Shown here: in pieces, positions 50,166 through 60,469 of the stretch
How the letters are laid out: every line of letters starts with the position of its first letter
How positions within the stretch are numbered: position 1 is the stretch's first letter
Assembly: GCA_905221605.1 (NCBI GenBank)
Contig: CAJNDS010002250.1
Coordinates: 15,001-79,000, forward strand
From: Symbiodinium natans
Lineage: Eukaryota > Sar > Dinophyceae > Suessiales > Symbiodiniaceae
Reading direction: 5' to 3'
DNA: 64,000 nt
Program-made: the position numbers and the translations under genes
Notes under the pieces: model-generated
Databases searched by the model: none
Seen by the model: the letters and a program-made list of their open reading frames with translations, nothing else
Told to the model about the DNA's origin: nothing

Positions 50166-50460
50166 AGATCTGACTCCTGATTTGCCCAAACCGGCGTTGC
50201 GATTCGTTATATACTACCACATATCTTCAACTTCTGATAGTAAACTCTAAGGCAAAGACAGAGAGAGGGGGGAATTCGACAAGGGGCTAAGTTATAAGTA
50301 GGGTTATGAATGCCCTCGAATAAGGATATAAGTACAGCTACCGTACATAAGAGGCGCCGGCAGCGGGGCCAAGTGTGCCTCTGTTGTGCTTGGAGGCCGT
50401 GACTTCGAAGTCTGCAGACATCAGGGTGTGCCCCAACGAAACTCTGAAGAAGCTAACCGC

Positions 50461-50489
50461 GGGGGGGGGGGGGGGGGGGGGGGGGGGGG
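50461..50489. repeat. G29 homopolymer
   Basis: An uninterrupted run of 29 G. The rest of 50170-51165 has a (TA)n tract at 50878-50905, a C-rich tract at 51088-51110 and no supported gene. Confidence 0.9.
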
Positions 50490-51169
50490 CGGAGGATTAG
50501 GGCCACCAACACGAAAGTAGCATTGAAGGCTGGGGCTTCGGAGGCTTTAGCCCTGATCCCTTGGAATGTGACGTAAGATGCCAACATGCTCCCTAAACGG
50601 GGGCTGCTCTCAACAATTGACCTGTTTTGGCTCGTTCATGAGTGTAAAATATACCTTCTGCTAGTCCAGGGCGCCAAAATAAGGGCCCATGATGGTCATA
50701 CCCTAAATCCTAAACCCGAAATGGACAGCTGAGCTCCCTGCAACAAACTGGGCGTCGTCGGTGAACATGACGTGTGTGGGCGAAGACGAGTTGCCACTCA
50801 ATGCCCCACGAAAGACAATGTCCTGCTGGCATGGATGTGGGCAGCCATGCAGAGAATAGAAAGCATACACTCACACATATATATATATATACATGTACAT
50901 ATATATGATATCCCGAAAACAGCTCTAGACTACTAGTGGGACACTGACTATGGCCTATTTAGGACTTGGAGCGTTTCGGGGCCAGGCCCACAAAACACTC
51001 AACCTTATAAAGCCCCAGCCCTAAGACGACACAAGCTCGAAGACGCGTCACCTTTCATCCCCAACAACCCACAAGCCACCTAACCTTCCACCCCCACCCC
51101 CCCACCCCCCGCCTGCCCAAGAGAAGGCCGCTGAAGCCTACGAACCTCTGAGCCCTGCATCCCTAGACC

Positions 51170-51255
51170 CCAAACCCTAAACCCTAAACCCCAAACCCTA
51201 AACCCGAAACCCTAAACCCTAAACCCGAAACCCTAAACCCTAAACCCTAAACCCT
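51170..51255. repeat. CCCTAAA/CCCGAAA telomeric block
   Basis: About twelve units, alternating CCCGAAA with pairs of CCCTAAA. Left bracket of the exon at 51260. Confidence 0.9.
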
Positions 51256-51259
51256 ACCC

Positions 51260-51365
51260 GTGGGTGTCCCGATGCCACTCCGTCGGCTGCCTGACGACTG
51301 GCTGCTGCTTCCAGAAGATCCGGAAGAGATACACATTCTGATCCCAGCCTCCCGTTTTTGTGGAG
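51260..51365 (+). CDS. Hypothetical exon
   Basis: The + strand is coding-like throughout: VGVPMPLRRLPDDWLLLP, EDPEEIHILIPASRFCG. A strong acceptor inside (GCTGCTGCTTCCAG, AG at 51313-51314) may mark the true start. The exon ends at GGAG|GTTTGCGTTTAGGG, next to the TTTAGGG array. Bracketed in the usual orientation though coded on the + strand. No family recognised. Confidence 0.45.
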
Positions 51366-51372
51366 GTTTGCG

Positions 51373-51470
51373 TTTAGGGTTTAGGGTTTAGGGTTTAGGG
51401 TTTAGGGTTTAGGGTTTAGGGTTTAGGGTTTAGGGTTTAGGGTTTAGGGTTTAGGGTTTAGGGTTTAGTG
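51373..51470. repeat. Long perfect TTTAGGG array
   Basis: About fourteen perfect units. The following 51471-52190 is anonymous, with frames such as + 51472-51760 that lack motifs. Confidence 0.95.
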
Positions 51471-52194
51471 GATGTTTGGATGTGGTTCTCTAGATTTGGT
51501 TCCCTTTTTGGGTCCACTTGAAATACGGGCACCTTATTGTACAAAGGACCCCTTTCAAAGGGGCCCTAATTGTGTTCAGGCGGTACTTGTTGGTACTGGG
51601 TACCCAATCTTACCAAAAGGGGGATTTACTACTGGGTGTGCTTGGGGTATTGGCTGAGTGTCTTGGCTGCCTCAGACAGGCCAGTTTACGATCGTTGGCA
51701 CATGCCGTTGAGTCCCGCTCCTGCACAAATAGCTTCTCAAATATGAACTTCCTTTACTGAAGGTCGATGTGTACACGAGGCCCGCTGCGGGTGAATTTGC
51801 ACGTGCTCTGCTTCACAAAACACAGACACGAGAATCATATAGTCAGAATTTCAACGGGCAGCACATACAACTGCGAAACACGAAGAGGACGAGCCGGGTG
51901 CGAACAATGCTAAACTACAATGTATTGTCGCAATTCTTGTCCCACGAAGTACGTGTAATTACATAGGCCAAGAATTCAAGTCAGTGGATTCGCCTCCCCT
52001 CACGACATGCATCCCGAACTCTACAATGCGGCACAAGAAGCTGGCACAAGCGAGGTAGCGTGACTTTGCACCTGGGCCACTGCAGTGGTATGATGAGGCC
52101 TCTAGGGAGCTTTATTACAGGGTCCAGAAGATCTGGGTCCGAAATCGCCCAACCCCTGCTGAGCCTTGGAGCCCCCACGACATCCTAGGGTTTA

Positions 52195-52255
52195 GGGCCT
52201 TTTGGGTTTAGGGCCTGTAGGGTTTAGGGTTTAGGGTTTAGGGTTTAGGGTTGCT
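52195..52255. repeat. Interstitial telomeric repeat, TTTAGGG orientation
   Basis: About seven units. A second block with TTCAGGG variants lies at 52382-52433. Confidence 0.9.
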
Positions 52256-52281
52256 CATAACTAAAATCCTTCAACCACTAC

Positions 52282-52342
52282 CATCGGACAGGCGGCCGTC
52301 GGCGTAGTTCGAAAAGGCAACCCAGCTCAGGACTTCGCCGTC
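52282..52342 (-). CDS. Hypothetical exon
   Basis: Between acceptor CATCTGAGAG and donor GATG|GTAGTGG the minus strand reads DGEVLSWVAFSNYADGRLSD, 61 nt with coding bias. TTTAGGG blocks on both sides. No family recognised. Confidence 0.4.
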
Positions 52343-52807
52343 CTCTCAGATGCAGCCGGCACTTGCAGGCTTAAGTTACCCAGGGTTTAGGGTTTAGGGT
52401 TTAGGGTTCAGGGTTCAGGGTTCAGGGTTTAGGGTTCTTCCTGTCCGGTCTTCGTCGGGGAGAATAGGGGTTCGGGTTCCAGCCTCTGATTTCTCGAGAG
52501 GTGGTTGCCTTGGCAAGAGGGTACTTCTCTTGGACCCAGAGCCGCAAGAGACCACAAGCCAAGACCAAGCCAGAACGAAGCCTATAGACCGAGTCCTTCC
52601 TAAGCCTCACGAAGCTTCCCAAACGTTTCATTTGGGTATACGGTGGTTTAGGGTTAAATCCGAAAACCCCAAACCCCAAATCCTAGGGTTTAGGACTCGA
52701 GCCACTTCGAATCCGCCCACCCTTCCCAGATAGGCGCTGTCGGGGTGTCTCCTTCCCCGGACGCGAGAGGCGGCGATGGTAGATGCCTGTACTTGGGATG
52801 CTTGGAC

Positions 52808-53263
52808 TCAGGGAATATTGCACTCATCTTTGGACTCAGGCTTTCGGGGGGCTGGGAACATGAATCTGGCTACTAGTTGCGGCAGCTGATCGCTTCGTGA
52901 TTCTGCAAGAAGGTTTTTAAAGGGTTTGGGCAGGCTTCTGGCTATTTCCAGTTTCAGAGATTTCCCCCGAGGTTGCATCCTGAGCAATCTACTTGAATGA
53001 CCTGACCTCGCTTGTGCAACGAACCTCCCAAGAATGTTATAACAAGGGCTCTGAAGGGCAGCAAGAAAAGTACAAACTATTCGGCTTGCAAACCCTAAAG
53101 ATCTTAGATCCTGCCGTAAACCCAAGACCTCACATTTTCCCCCTCGCTCTCTTGAAGCGGCCTTGAAGCGAAGGAAAGTCCAACAGTCGCAGTAGTCCGT
53201 TTGACTGGCCCAAAGCCAGCATATCACCTTCTCACAATTTTGGGTGTTGCGTGGCCGCCGCAT
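52808..53263 (-). CDS. Hypothetical ORF
   Basis: 151 codons from ATG at 53263. Basic, with IVCTFLAALQSPCYNILG and SLPKPFKNLLAESRSDQLP; no signal peptide or domain recognised. Codon bias is weak. From 53264 to 54020 further anonymous frames exist. Confidence 0.2.
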   Translation of the reverse strand: MRRPRNTQNCEKVICWLWASQTDYCDCWTFLRFKAASRERGGKCEVLGLRQDLRSLGFASRIVCTFLAALQSPCYNILGRFVAQARSGHSSRLLRMQPRGKSLKLEIARSLPKPFKNLLAESRSDQLPQLVARFMFPAPRKPESKDECNIP

Positions 53264-54024
53264 TGATAAGGCAGATGAGAACTTGTGAAGCCGTTGTTGC
53301 GCATACGCGTTTTACACAAGGCATAGTTGCAGAATGGCTGGCACATAACGATGGCAGGCTTGGGGCAGACCTGTCAGGACTCAGGACGCAGGGAAGCCCC
53401 GCTAATAGCCTGCACAAAGAACACCGTACCCACCAGTTGCCATGGAGGTGAATAAACCGCCGCTGAAGCTATCCTCTGAATGTACACCTTGTGTTTTTGG
53501 CGTCATCTTTCCACTGCCCGACCAACGTGCTGTGCATACCTGCTACTGGTTAACTCTGTTCTTGATCCATCCCCGGCATCGATTGGAGGTTCATGGGAGA
53601 CACTGCATGTCTGGAGCGTATGTGGGTCACAGGTTTCATCGGTAAAAGCATGTTCTAGCCAAGTTCTAGCCCTATTTCAGACATCACACCCTTACTTCAC
53701 ACCATGTACCCTCAAGCCAGCCAAAACCACATGCTCCAAAAGGCCCTAAGCATCGGCCTTCAGGTGAGAACTCCAAGCTGTGGACTGCCAGGTCAGACCG
53801 ATAGGTCTTGTGAAGGAGGGGACGCTTGGCCTCCGCTTTGAAGGGTCTGGGATCGACCGGAACTTTGAGGCGGATTTTTGCCGATTGCTTGTTCTCGTAT
53901 GTACGTCATCCACACGCACACCCCAAGCCCAGCCGAAGCGCCCTAAATCCTGAACGCCATCGAGCCGGCCAACAAGCCCTAAGCATTACATGGCACAGCC
54001 TTAAAGTACCTTTCGAAACTCTCC

Positions 54025-54086
54025 ATACCCTAAACCCTAAACCCTAAACCCTAAACCACCCAAACCCTAAACCCTAAACCCTAAAC
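54025..54086. repeat. Interstitial telomeric repeat, CCCTAAA orientation
   Basis: About eight units touching the exon at 54087. Confidence 0.9.
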
Positions 54087-54162
54087 CCGTTCTGTCAAAC
54101 ACCTCGAAAAATGCGGCCTCCAGGTCCCAGAAGTGGATCACCTCGTGCTTTTGCTTCAGAGG
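54087..54162 (-). CDS. Hypothetical exon
   Basis: The minus strand reads LKQKHEVIHFWDLEAAFF and EVFDRT with excellent codon bias, ending at ACGG|GTTTAGGG. A TTTAGGG patch lies to the right (54180). The acidic/aromatic helix (DLEAAFFEVFD) is EF-hand-like in spacing but lacks the calcium loop. Family unknown. Confidence 0.5.
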
Positions 54163-54169
54163 CTTAAGA

Positions 54170-54970
54170 GGCATTATGGGGGTTTAGGGTCGAATGCTTT
54201 TCTGAGACTTCAGCCAATCCCTACACGAGGAGGTCGGAAGCTACAACATCTTTAGCCGCACTCTTGAAATTCCTCAGCTGGAACCTTTGATTGCTGCCCT
54301 GACAACTTGACTGCACCCTAGAGAGCCTACCTAGGAGCTTGAAAAAGGAAAACATGTTCGGCTTATTGTTGAGCTTCTGGGAACCTCGCGCTTTCAACAG
54401 AAAGGGACGGCCCAGCGCAACCGGGCGGCACCCCGCTCATCACCGCTCGCGCACAGGGAATGGATCGTCGGGTGCGGCGTGAGGGCAAAGGCCTCGACCT
54501 TGTGTCCGACCTGCGGGAGTTCAATCATGCTTCAGGAGGGCGTTGAATTTGGGTTCAGGGTTCAGGGGAGAGTTCCTGAACTATGAAGGAGGGGGTGTAG
54601 AAGTACATGGGTTGATGATAAGTGTTCGCAGGGTTTGATGCCATCTCTTGGGCACTCTGTTTTGTTTTTGAACAGGGTTTGACACAGTTCTGCAGCATTG
54701 CGACCTGTTTGGAGCATGACCGTTCCAGCTCGTGCGCCCGGGCTTAGCTGGTATCTGTAGGTACCCTGAAGCCTCAACCCATGAAGAAAAAGCCTGCACC
54801 CCTAAACCCTAAAATCCGCAACTCTCAGCAAGAGAAACTCTCAGCAAGAGGGGGGGTTTGGGGAGGCTTAAGGTTTAGGGTTTAGGGTCGTAAAGCCCGC
54901 ATCTCCCAATAGCCATCTTCGGGCCAGAGCTACAGAACCCCGCAGCCCCAGAGAAGAGCTGGGGGGGGGG
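54170..54970. other. No supported gene
   Basis: Anonymous DNA; AGCAAGAGAAACTCTC duplicated near 54830. Overlapping minus frames at 54562-54799 lack motifs. Confidence 0.35.
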
Positions 54971-54977
54971 CTGATGT

Positions 54978-55089
54978 ACTTGGAGGTTCATGGGTAGGGT
55001 TTCAAGTGCCCGAAAAAAGGTTACAACTATATAATTATATAACATACTTGCTTCTAACCCTGCTTAAAAATACCCATGAACCTCCAAGT
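54978..55089. mobile_element. MITE-like element, family B copy 2
   Basis: A 112-bp element with a perfect 19-bp inverted repeat ACTTGGAGGTTCATGGGTA at both ends and an AT-rich interior (TATATAATTATATAACATA). The best-preserved MITE in the window. Related copy at 19322-19435. Confidence 0.8.
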
Positions 55090-55369
55090 GAGCCGCAGGC
55101 CCTTGTTAAAGCCTCTGTTAGAGCATAAAAGGGATCGATAAGGGGACCCCCGCACAACACATCCAAGAAAAACACAGCCAATGTCCCCAAATTCTGCCGA
55201 TCCCCACTATTCTGTATGACTGGAGCACAGCTAGGGCCGATTGTACAACACAGACCCTAGCATCGAGCCCTGAAAACACCGCCCCGAAACTAGGCCTTGG
55301 AGGCCTAAACCCTAAAACGATAAAAACCCCAGAAGCCCTAAACTAAACCCTACACGCCCCCATACCATA

Positions 55370-55480
55370 CACCCTAAACCCTAAACCCTAAACCCTAAAC
55401 CCTGAACCCTGAACCCTAAACCCTAAACCCTGAACCCTGAACCCTGAACCCTCAACCCTAAACCCTAAACCCTAAACCCA
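55370..55480. repeat. Long CCCTAAA/CCCTGAA array
   Basis: About fifteen units. The island after it (55490-55560) reads HILERIQTAPPAHLTGQ on the minus strand, coding-like and unassigned. Further CCCTAAA blocks lie at 55870-55935 and 56105-56145. Confidence 0.9.
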
Positions 55481-56185
55481 ACCCCTAGATACCTTCACCC
55501 ACTCCCCCTCTGGCCTGTAAGATGCGCAGGAGGCGCCGTCTGGATCCTTTCGAGGATGTGACTTAGGGTTTTGGGGTTGATAACGTTCAGGTGTTTCGGG
55601 TTTTGGTGCTGAGGGTTTCGGGGTTTAGGGTTCACTTACCATCAGAAACCCACAGCCTTGCATTTTGCAGGCTACCTTGGAATCTTGTCAGGGGCTTGGT
55701 AACAAAAGCCTGCAAGATTCTACGATGTCTTTGTGCGGGGTTTGCCGCCTTGCGTGTCTTAGTCCTTTCAGGCTTGACGCGTAGCCCTCACTGTATGCTG
55801 CTGGAGCTCCCAAGAACATGCTCTAAGGGTCGTGTGTAGGCTCGGGGGGGGCTGGGGTGTCAGCCTGAACCCTAGACCCTAAACCCTAAACCTTAAACCT
55901 AAACCCTAAACCCGAAACTCTAAACCCTAAAGCCTACCCACATTCCTAAAACAAGGTCACGTGTAAGAAAAAAAACCTGGTGTCTAGCACTCTTTTCTGG
56001 GACATGCAAGAGGCCAATCTACTGTCATGTGCAGTGAGTTGGGCATACTGTGGTTGTCATGTGTTGAACAGCAGGACGCGTCAAATCTAGTTTTTGCTAT
56101 CTCTAAACCTAAACCCTAAACCCTACACCCTACACCCTAAACCTCTAAACCCCTAAAGCCTAACCGCCAATTAAGCCCTAAACCC

Positions 56186-56631
56186 TATATATGGTTCAGC
56201 GTCGAGCGTCCTGGGCCCCTCCCCCCCATGGTGGTATCCCCCCCCCCCCAAGTCTACTCTACGGTCCCTAAACCCTAAACCCTAAACCCTAAACCCTAAA
56301 CCCTAAAAAACCTAAACCCTAACCCTAAACCCTAAACCTTAAGTCTTAAACCTTAAACCCTAAACCCTAAAACCCTGAACCCTAACCCTAACCCTAAAAC
56401 CAACCCCCAACCACACCACAGGGGGGGGGGGGTATCATCTTAGTACCCCATCCGCGGGGAAAACCCTAAACCCTAAACCCTAAACCCTAAACCCTAAAAC
56501 CCTAAACCGTAAACCCTAAACCCTAAACCCTAAAACCCTAAAACCCTAAAACCCTAAACCCTAAACCCTAAACCCTAAACCCTAAAACCCTAAAACCAAC
56601 CCCCAACCACACCACAGGGGGGGGGGGGGGT

Positions 56632-56685
<54 letters not shown>

Positions 56686-56728
56686 AGGGGGGGGGGGGGG
56701 GGCCCGCCGGGGCTGAATCATATATATA
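56186..56728. mobile_element. TIR element carrying telomeric arrays, copy 2
   Basis: Ends TATATATGGTTCAG and CTGAATCATATATATA are inverted and match the 10811-11112 element. Inside: C run, about twenty CCCTAAA units, CCAACCCCCAACCACACCAC with a G run (56400), about sixteen more CCCTAAA units, the same CCAACC...CAC block (56597), then G47 (56638-56684) and G16. The repeated block is the reverse complement of that at 10910/10996. No coding capacity. Confidence 0.65.
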
Positions 56729-56769
56729 CATGAAACCACCAGGTTTTATCATCACGTCTCCCAAAACAA

Positions 56770-56862
56770 GCCGCCGCTCCTTCCCGAAGACCCAGGTCGA
56801 GGAGCACGAGCACGTGGCCCGCGGAGGCCGCCAGGCAGAGACCTCGCTCCTGGGAGCGGCCC
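56770..56862 (-). CDS. Beta-propeller-like exon
   Basis: The minus strand reads RSQERGLCLAASAGHVLV and LLDLGLREGAA. GLCLAASAGHVLVLLDL follows the WD40/PQQ blade pattern (strand, small turn, strand). Possible acceptor CTCCCAG. CCCTAAA block on the right, TIR element on the left. Confidence 0.4.
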
Positions 56863-56972
56863 TCTAAACCCTAAACCAAAAATCCCTAAACCCTACACTC
56901 CCTAAACCCTAAACCCTATAAACCCTATAAACCCTAAACCTAAACCCTAAACCCTAAACCCTAAACCCTTCT
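56863..56972. repeat. Interstitial telomeric repeat, CCCTAAA orientation
   Basis: About fifteen units with short interruptions; it ends directly at MITE family A copy 2. Confidence 0.9.
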
Positions 56973-56975
56973 GTT

Positions 56976-57066
56976 TGCTTAAGAACCCCCCCACATATAA
57001 GATAATAATACTTGAATTGCCTTTGTAAGGAAGAATACCTTTTTCATCTTTGGGGGTCCCTAAGCA
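56976..57066. mobile_element. MITE-like element, family A copy 2
   Basis: TTGCTTAAGAACCCCC at the left and GGGGGTCCCTAAGCA at the right, 91 bp, matching 6835-6925. The right arm carries a diverged CCC. Confidence 0.7.
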
Positions 57067-57690
57067 CATATTAGGTTCCTGCTGCTTTGTACTGCGATGA
57101 GTATTGTGGCTATTGAACTCGCTGTGACTACTATTGCTCCTATTATTGCTCAACTACGCATTCTTACGAACCCGAAAACCTGAAACCCTAAATCCCCGAA
57201 CGCTTGAGGGTGAACAAAGGCATGCAGACGCTGATCCACACAATCGAACAAAGTAAGAGGCCCTCAACCCTAAACTCTAAACTCTAAACCCTACACCCTA
57301 CACCGGGTGAGATCCCAAGACCCGAGCCCGACATCCCAAGCGACCGAAAACCCCACTGAACTCTTTCGACTCACGACTCCCCTGAATCAGCGAGTGGGTC
57401 TAGCGTTTTCGGGTTTCGGGTTTAGAGCTAAAGATCTATAAACCCTATGCCTCAACCTGAACATGAAGCCCTAACGCCAAAAGCAGAGTCTCTCATCTTC
57501 CATGGAACTGCCAGGAACCTTCCCCAGCTCCATCAAGCCCCAACTTCAAGGCTGGCCGGAGGCTTCTGACAGGTTTTGGAGAAAAATTGCGGGTTAGCGA
57601 GGATATCGCCTAGGCCATGCTGCAGGACGACTCTGCTGACGATGCTTGCAGGCGGGATGCATCCTGGAGCTTTGAAGAACCTCCCCCAAG
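57067..57690. other. No supported gene
   Basis: Anonymous DNA with a small CCCTAAA patch at 57265-57300 and no convincing exon. Confidence 0.35.
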
Positions 57691-57697
57691 ATATTTT

Positions 57698-57803
57698 GGG
57701 GGTTTACGAAAATAAGGGACCCGAATATAGTCCCCCAAATAGTAGTAGGGTTCCTGTATAAAAAGGAGCCCGATAAGGCACCCCTCACTTCGGAAGCCCC
57801 CAT
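57698..57803. mobile_element. MITE-like element, family G copy 2
   Basis: A 106-bp element with ends GGGGGTTTACGAAAAT and CTTCGGAAGCCCCC (inverted), interior AATAGTAGTAGGGTTCC. Related to 35080-35181 and, reversed, 45426-45531. Confidence 0.6.
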
Positions 57804-57809
57804 TTCTGG

Positions 57810-58800
57810 CGCTGTGCAGTCAAGCAGCATTGACTTGCAAAGTTTTCCAGTGCGGCCGCAGGTCTTTTGGCCAATCCTGTCTCGGCGGGGGCTCTGGGTC
57901 AGAAGTCATACTTCACGACAACCAAAAGAAAGGGCACAAATGCAGAAGCTTAAGGTTTAGGGTTTAGGGTTTAGGGGTATTGACACCAATATGTCCATGC
58001 TGCCCATGGAAACTCAAAAGTTCAAAACTCCAAACCCCAAACCCTGCGCTCGCTCTGATCGCCTGACCGTGCTCCGTGGGAATGTCCTCCAGGGTGAAGC
58101 GGACGATGACCTGAGGCCTCCAAAGCATCAGAGTTTAGGGAACGGTTTAAGGTTTAGGAGGGGCAGGTATAAAAAGAATGGGCATTTGCTAGTCTATAAT
58201 ATTAATTAGAACTATAGTGATAACATAATTTTGTAGAGGTGGCGACACTCCTGGTAACGATTTAGCAAAAAGGCTTGGCCGTGCCATCTCCTACAGCGGT
58301 AACACGAACTTACAACAAGCCTCCTAAACCCTAAGCCCTAGACTCTCAGAAGACAACACAAATAACATGCAGTCTGAAGCCATTCCCAGACTGGATCAAG
58401 CCTGCGTAGGGCACCTAAGCCCTGTCCCTAAACCCTAAACCTCAAAGAGCTTAGGGTTTAGGGTTTAAGGCTACGTGGCTACAGGCTGCCCTACCTCTGC
58501 CCGATACCATAAACCCCGAACAAAAACTCCGAACAGCTGCATCGGCGACTCTGAAGCAAGAGCTCTCAAGCCCTGAGGCCTCAAGTTACTCATATCCCCA
58601 GATATCCTAAACCCCGGTTGCTATGATCCCAAGATATCCGAAAATCCCTCGACCCTAAGCCCTGAACGGATAAGTCAACAGTAGCGTGCTCAACATGGTC
58701 CAGTGCCTGGGCCCCATCTTCCGCTTCACGCCACGGACGGCCTCCTCCTAATGAAGCTGGGGGATTTCTGAGAAAATAGAGCACACAGACCAAAGACTTC
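57810..58800. other. No supported gene
   Basis: TTTAGGG patch at 57955-57975; CCCTAAA (58430-58444) and TTTAGGG (58452-58470) tail-to-tail with only a few bases between. These are the last clean telomeric blocks in the window. Confidence 0.4.
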
Positions 58801-59600
58801 ATTTTTACAAGGAAAAGTCACAATAACCATGATCACAATTAATTTAATAACAATAACAGCCAAAGGACATACCCCGAATATTCAAATTGTGGAGTCCGCG
58901 GGACTGTGAGAGAGCGGTTCTTCTCTTTGTCTTAAACATAGTTTTTATTGTTGGACATCTCGCGTGTTTAAGAAAAAGTAAATATGCTAGAAATCGAAGA
59001 TCGCAATTTTCAATTGTTGTTTGTTTATTTGCGGTATCTCTTAGTCTGCTGATCTATTTGTTGGTATCTCTTAGTCTGTTTGTAGTCCAAGATAACAGTC
59101 ACTAGCAAGCTCTGCGCTTTGCTTCTGGAGGGGGGGGAAATGCTTAAGGTGATGCGTTCCTTGTTAGTTGTGCTTCTGCCTCGCTCACATCAATGCTTCG
59201 TGACTGGTGTTCACTTGTAAGATTTGCAAATACAATGTGAATCCATCAACATTTGTGATAAGGGTACTCCAACAAGTGACTGTCCGACAAGGTCTTGTTT
59301 ACGAAAAACGAAATTAGAAACCTTTTGGGATTTAAAGTTAGAGTTCTCATGAAAGGCAGTACTTCACCCAGCATAATCTTGGTCCCCTGGTTTGGCTAAA
59401 AATCTAAATAGAAAACAAACCCATGAAAATCAGGAGAAGCATAAATCATACTTGCGTTTACTTCATCAAAACAGGAATCGTCGTAGTCAAAATATTCATG
59501 GCAATCACAGCTATCCTACAAATCTACGCTGATCACAACTATTCACAGAAATCAAACTAATCAATACTCGCAGAAAACCAGGCCACTCGTGCAATTACTT
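58800..59600. other. AT-rich island
   Basis: Markedly AT-rich compared with its surroundings, with no telomeric repeat. GGTATCTCTTAGTCTG is duplicated at 59033 and 59064. A hydrophobic + frame (58887-59105; VVCLFAVSLSLLIYLLV) starts at TTG, not ATG. Organellar or viral-like origin is possible but nothing is recognised. Confidence 0.5.
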
Positions 59601-60059
59601 ACCAACATCATGCTTCAGGGAAGCCGGGCTGACGGGTGCAAGGGCGCTTACCCAAGCCTCTGACCGGGCTGACTGAGCCGTAGACCCCTTACCCCTGTAC
59701 GTGCCGCGAGGTTTTGGGGTTGTAGAGCCTGAGGGTCTTAAGGTTTCGGGGTGCAGGGATTCTGTCTTTCTTGGCCTAGGTTATTCAGCCTACCTGACAC
59801 CCTTTAGCGCTAAACCCTAAAGCCTAAACCTGAAGTGCGAAAGAAAGGAAGACGGGCTGAGAGAAAGTCGACGCCGCGTTGTAACGTCGCATAGTTCATG
59901 CTTGAAAAACCTGAAAGAAGCAACTTGGGAAAAAGCCGGACTAAAATTCTGATCGGTTCTCGGATCTGGCCTCAAGTCGATACGTCTGCTGTGTGGGACC
60001 CTTTCAATAGTATTAAATAGGGTTCCGAGCCCCCGTGGCCACAATGGAATTTTTTGCAT

Positions 60060-60166
60060 GGAAACTGTGTCCCGAAACTTCCACAGCCGAGCCGAGGCCT
60101 GCTCCGTGCGGCCCAAGAGGAAGCTGCCGTCGCTGGCGCCCACCACGAAGTCAAAGGGCGAACCTG
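60060..60166 (-). CDS. Beta-propeller-like exon
   Basis: Upstream CCCTAAGCCCCTAAACCCAGACAG gives an acceptor in telomere-like repeat. The minus strand then reads SPFDFVVGASDGSFLLGR and TEQASARLWKFRDTVSM. FVVGASDGSFLL...ARLWKF follows a WD40-blade pattern ending in a W-x-F strand. The right border is well supported, the left is not. A longer minus frame in the same register runs to 59817. Confidence 0.45.
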
Positions 60167-60244
60167 TCTGGGTTTAGGGGCTTAGGGTTGCAGGCTCTCC
60201 CTTTCAACCCTCTGACAAGATCCTAGACAAGTTCCCCTAAAACC

Positions 60245-60270
60245 GAATGCGGAAACACACACACACACAC
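60245..60270. repeat. (AC)n microsatellite
   Basis: About eight AC dinucleotides. From 60290 to 60470 nothing is recognisable. Confidence 0.85.
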
Positions 60271-60469
60271 AACACATCTCAAGAACCTATGCTTAAAGGG
60301 TTTGGGCTTTAGGGCTCCAGGGTGGGGACTTCATGGGAGTCAGGCTTGATGGGCTTTGCGCAGCTCTACCAGCTGCCCTCAACCCGCAAGCCCCAAGCAT
60401 TGCACCAAGTCTTGCAAAGCCCTAACCCGAACTATGAATTCCTGGGATCCTCGTAAACTCTGACACCCT

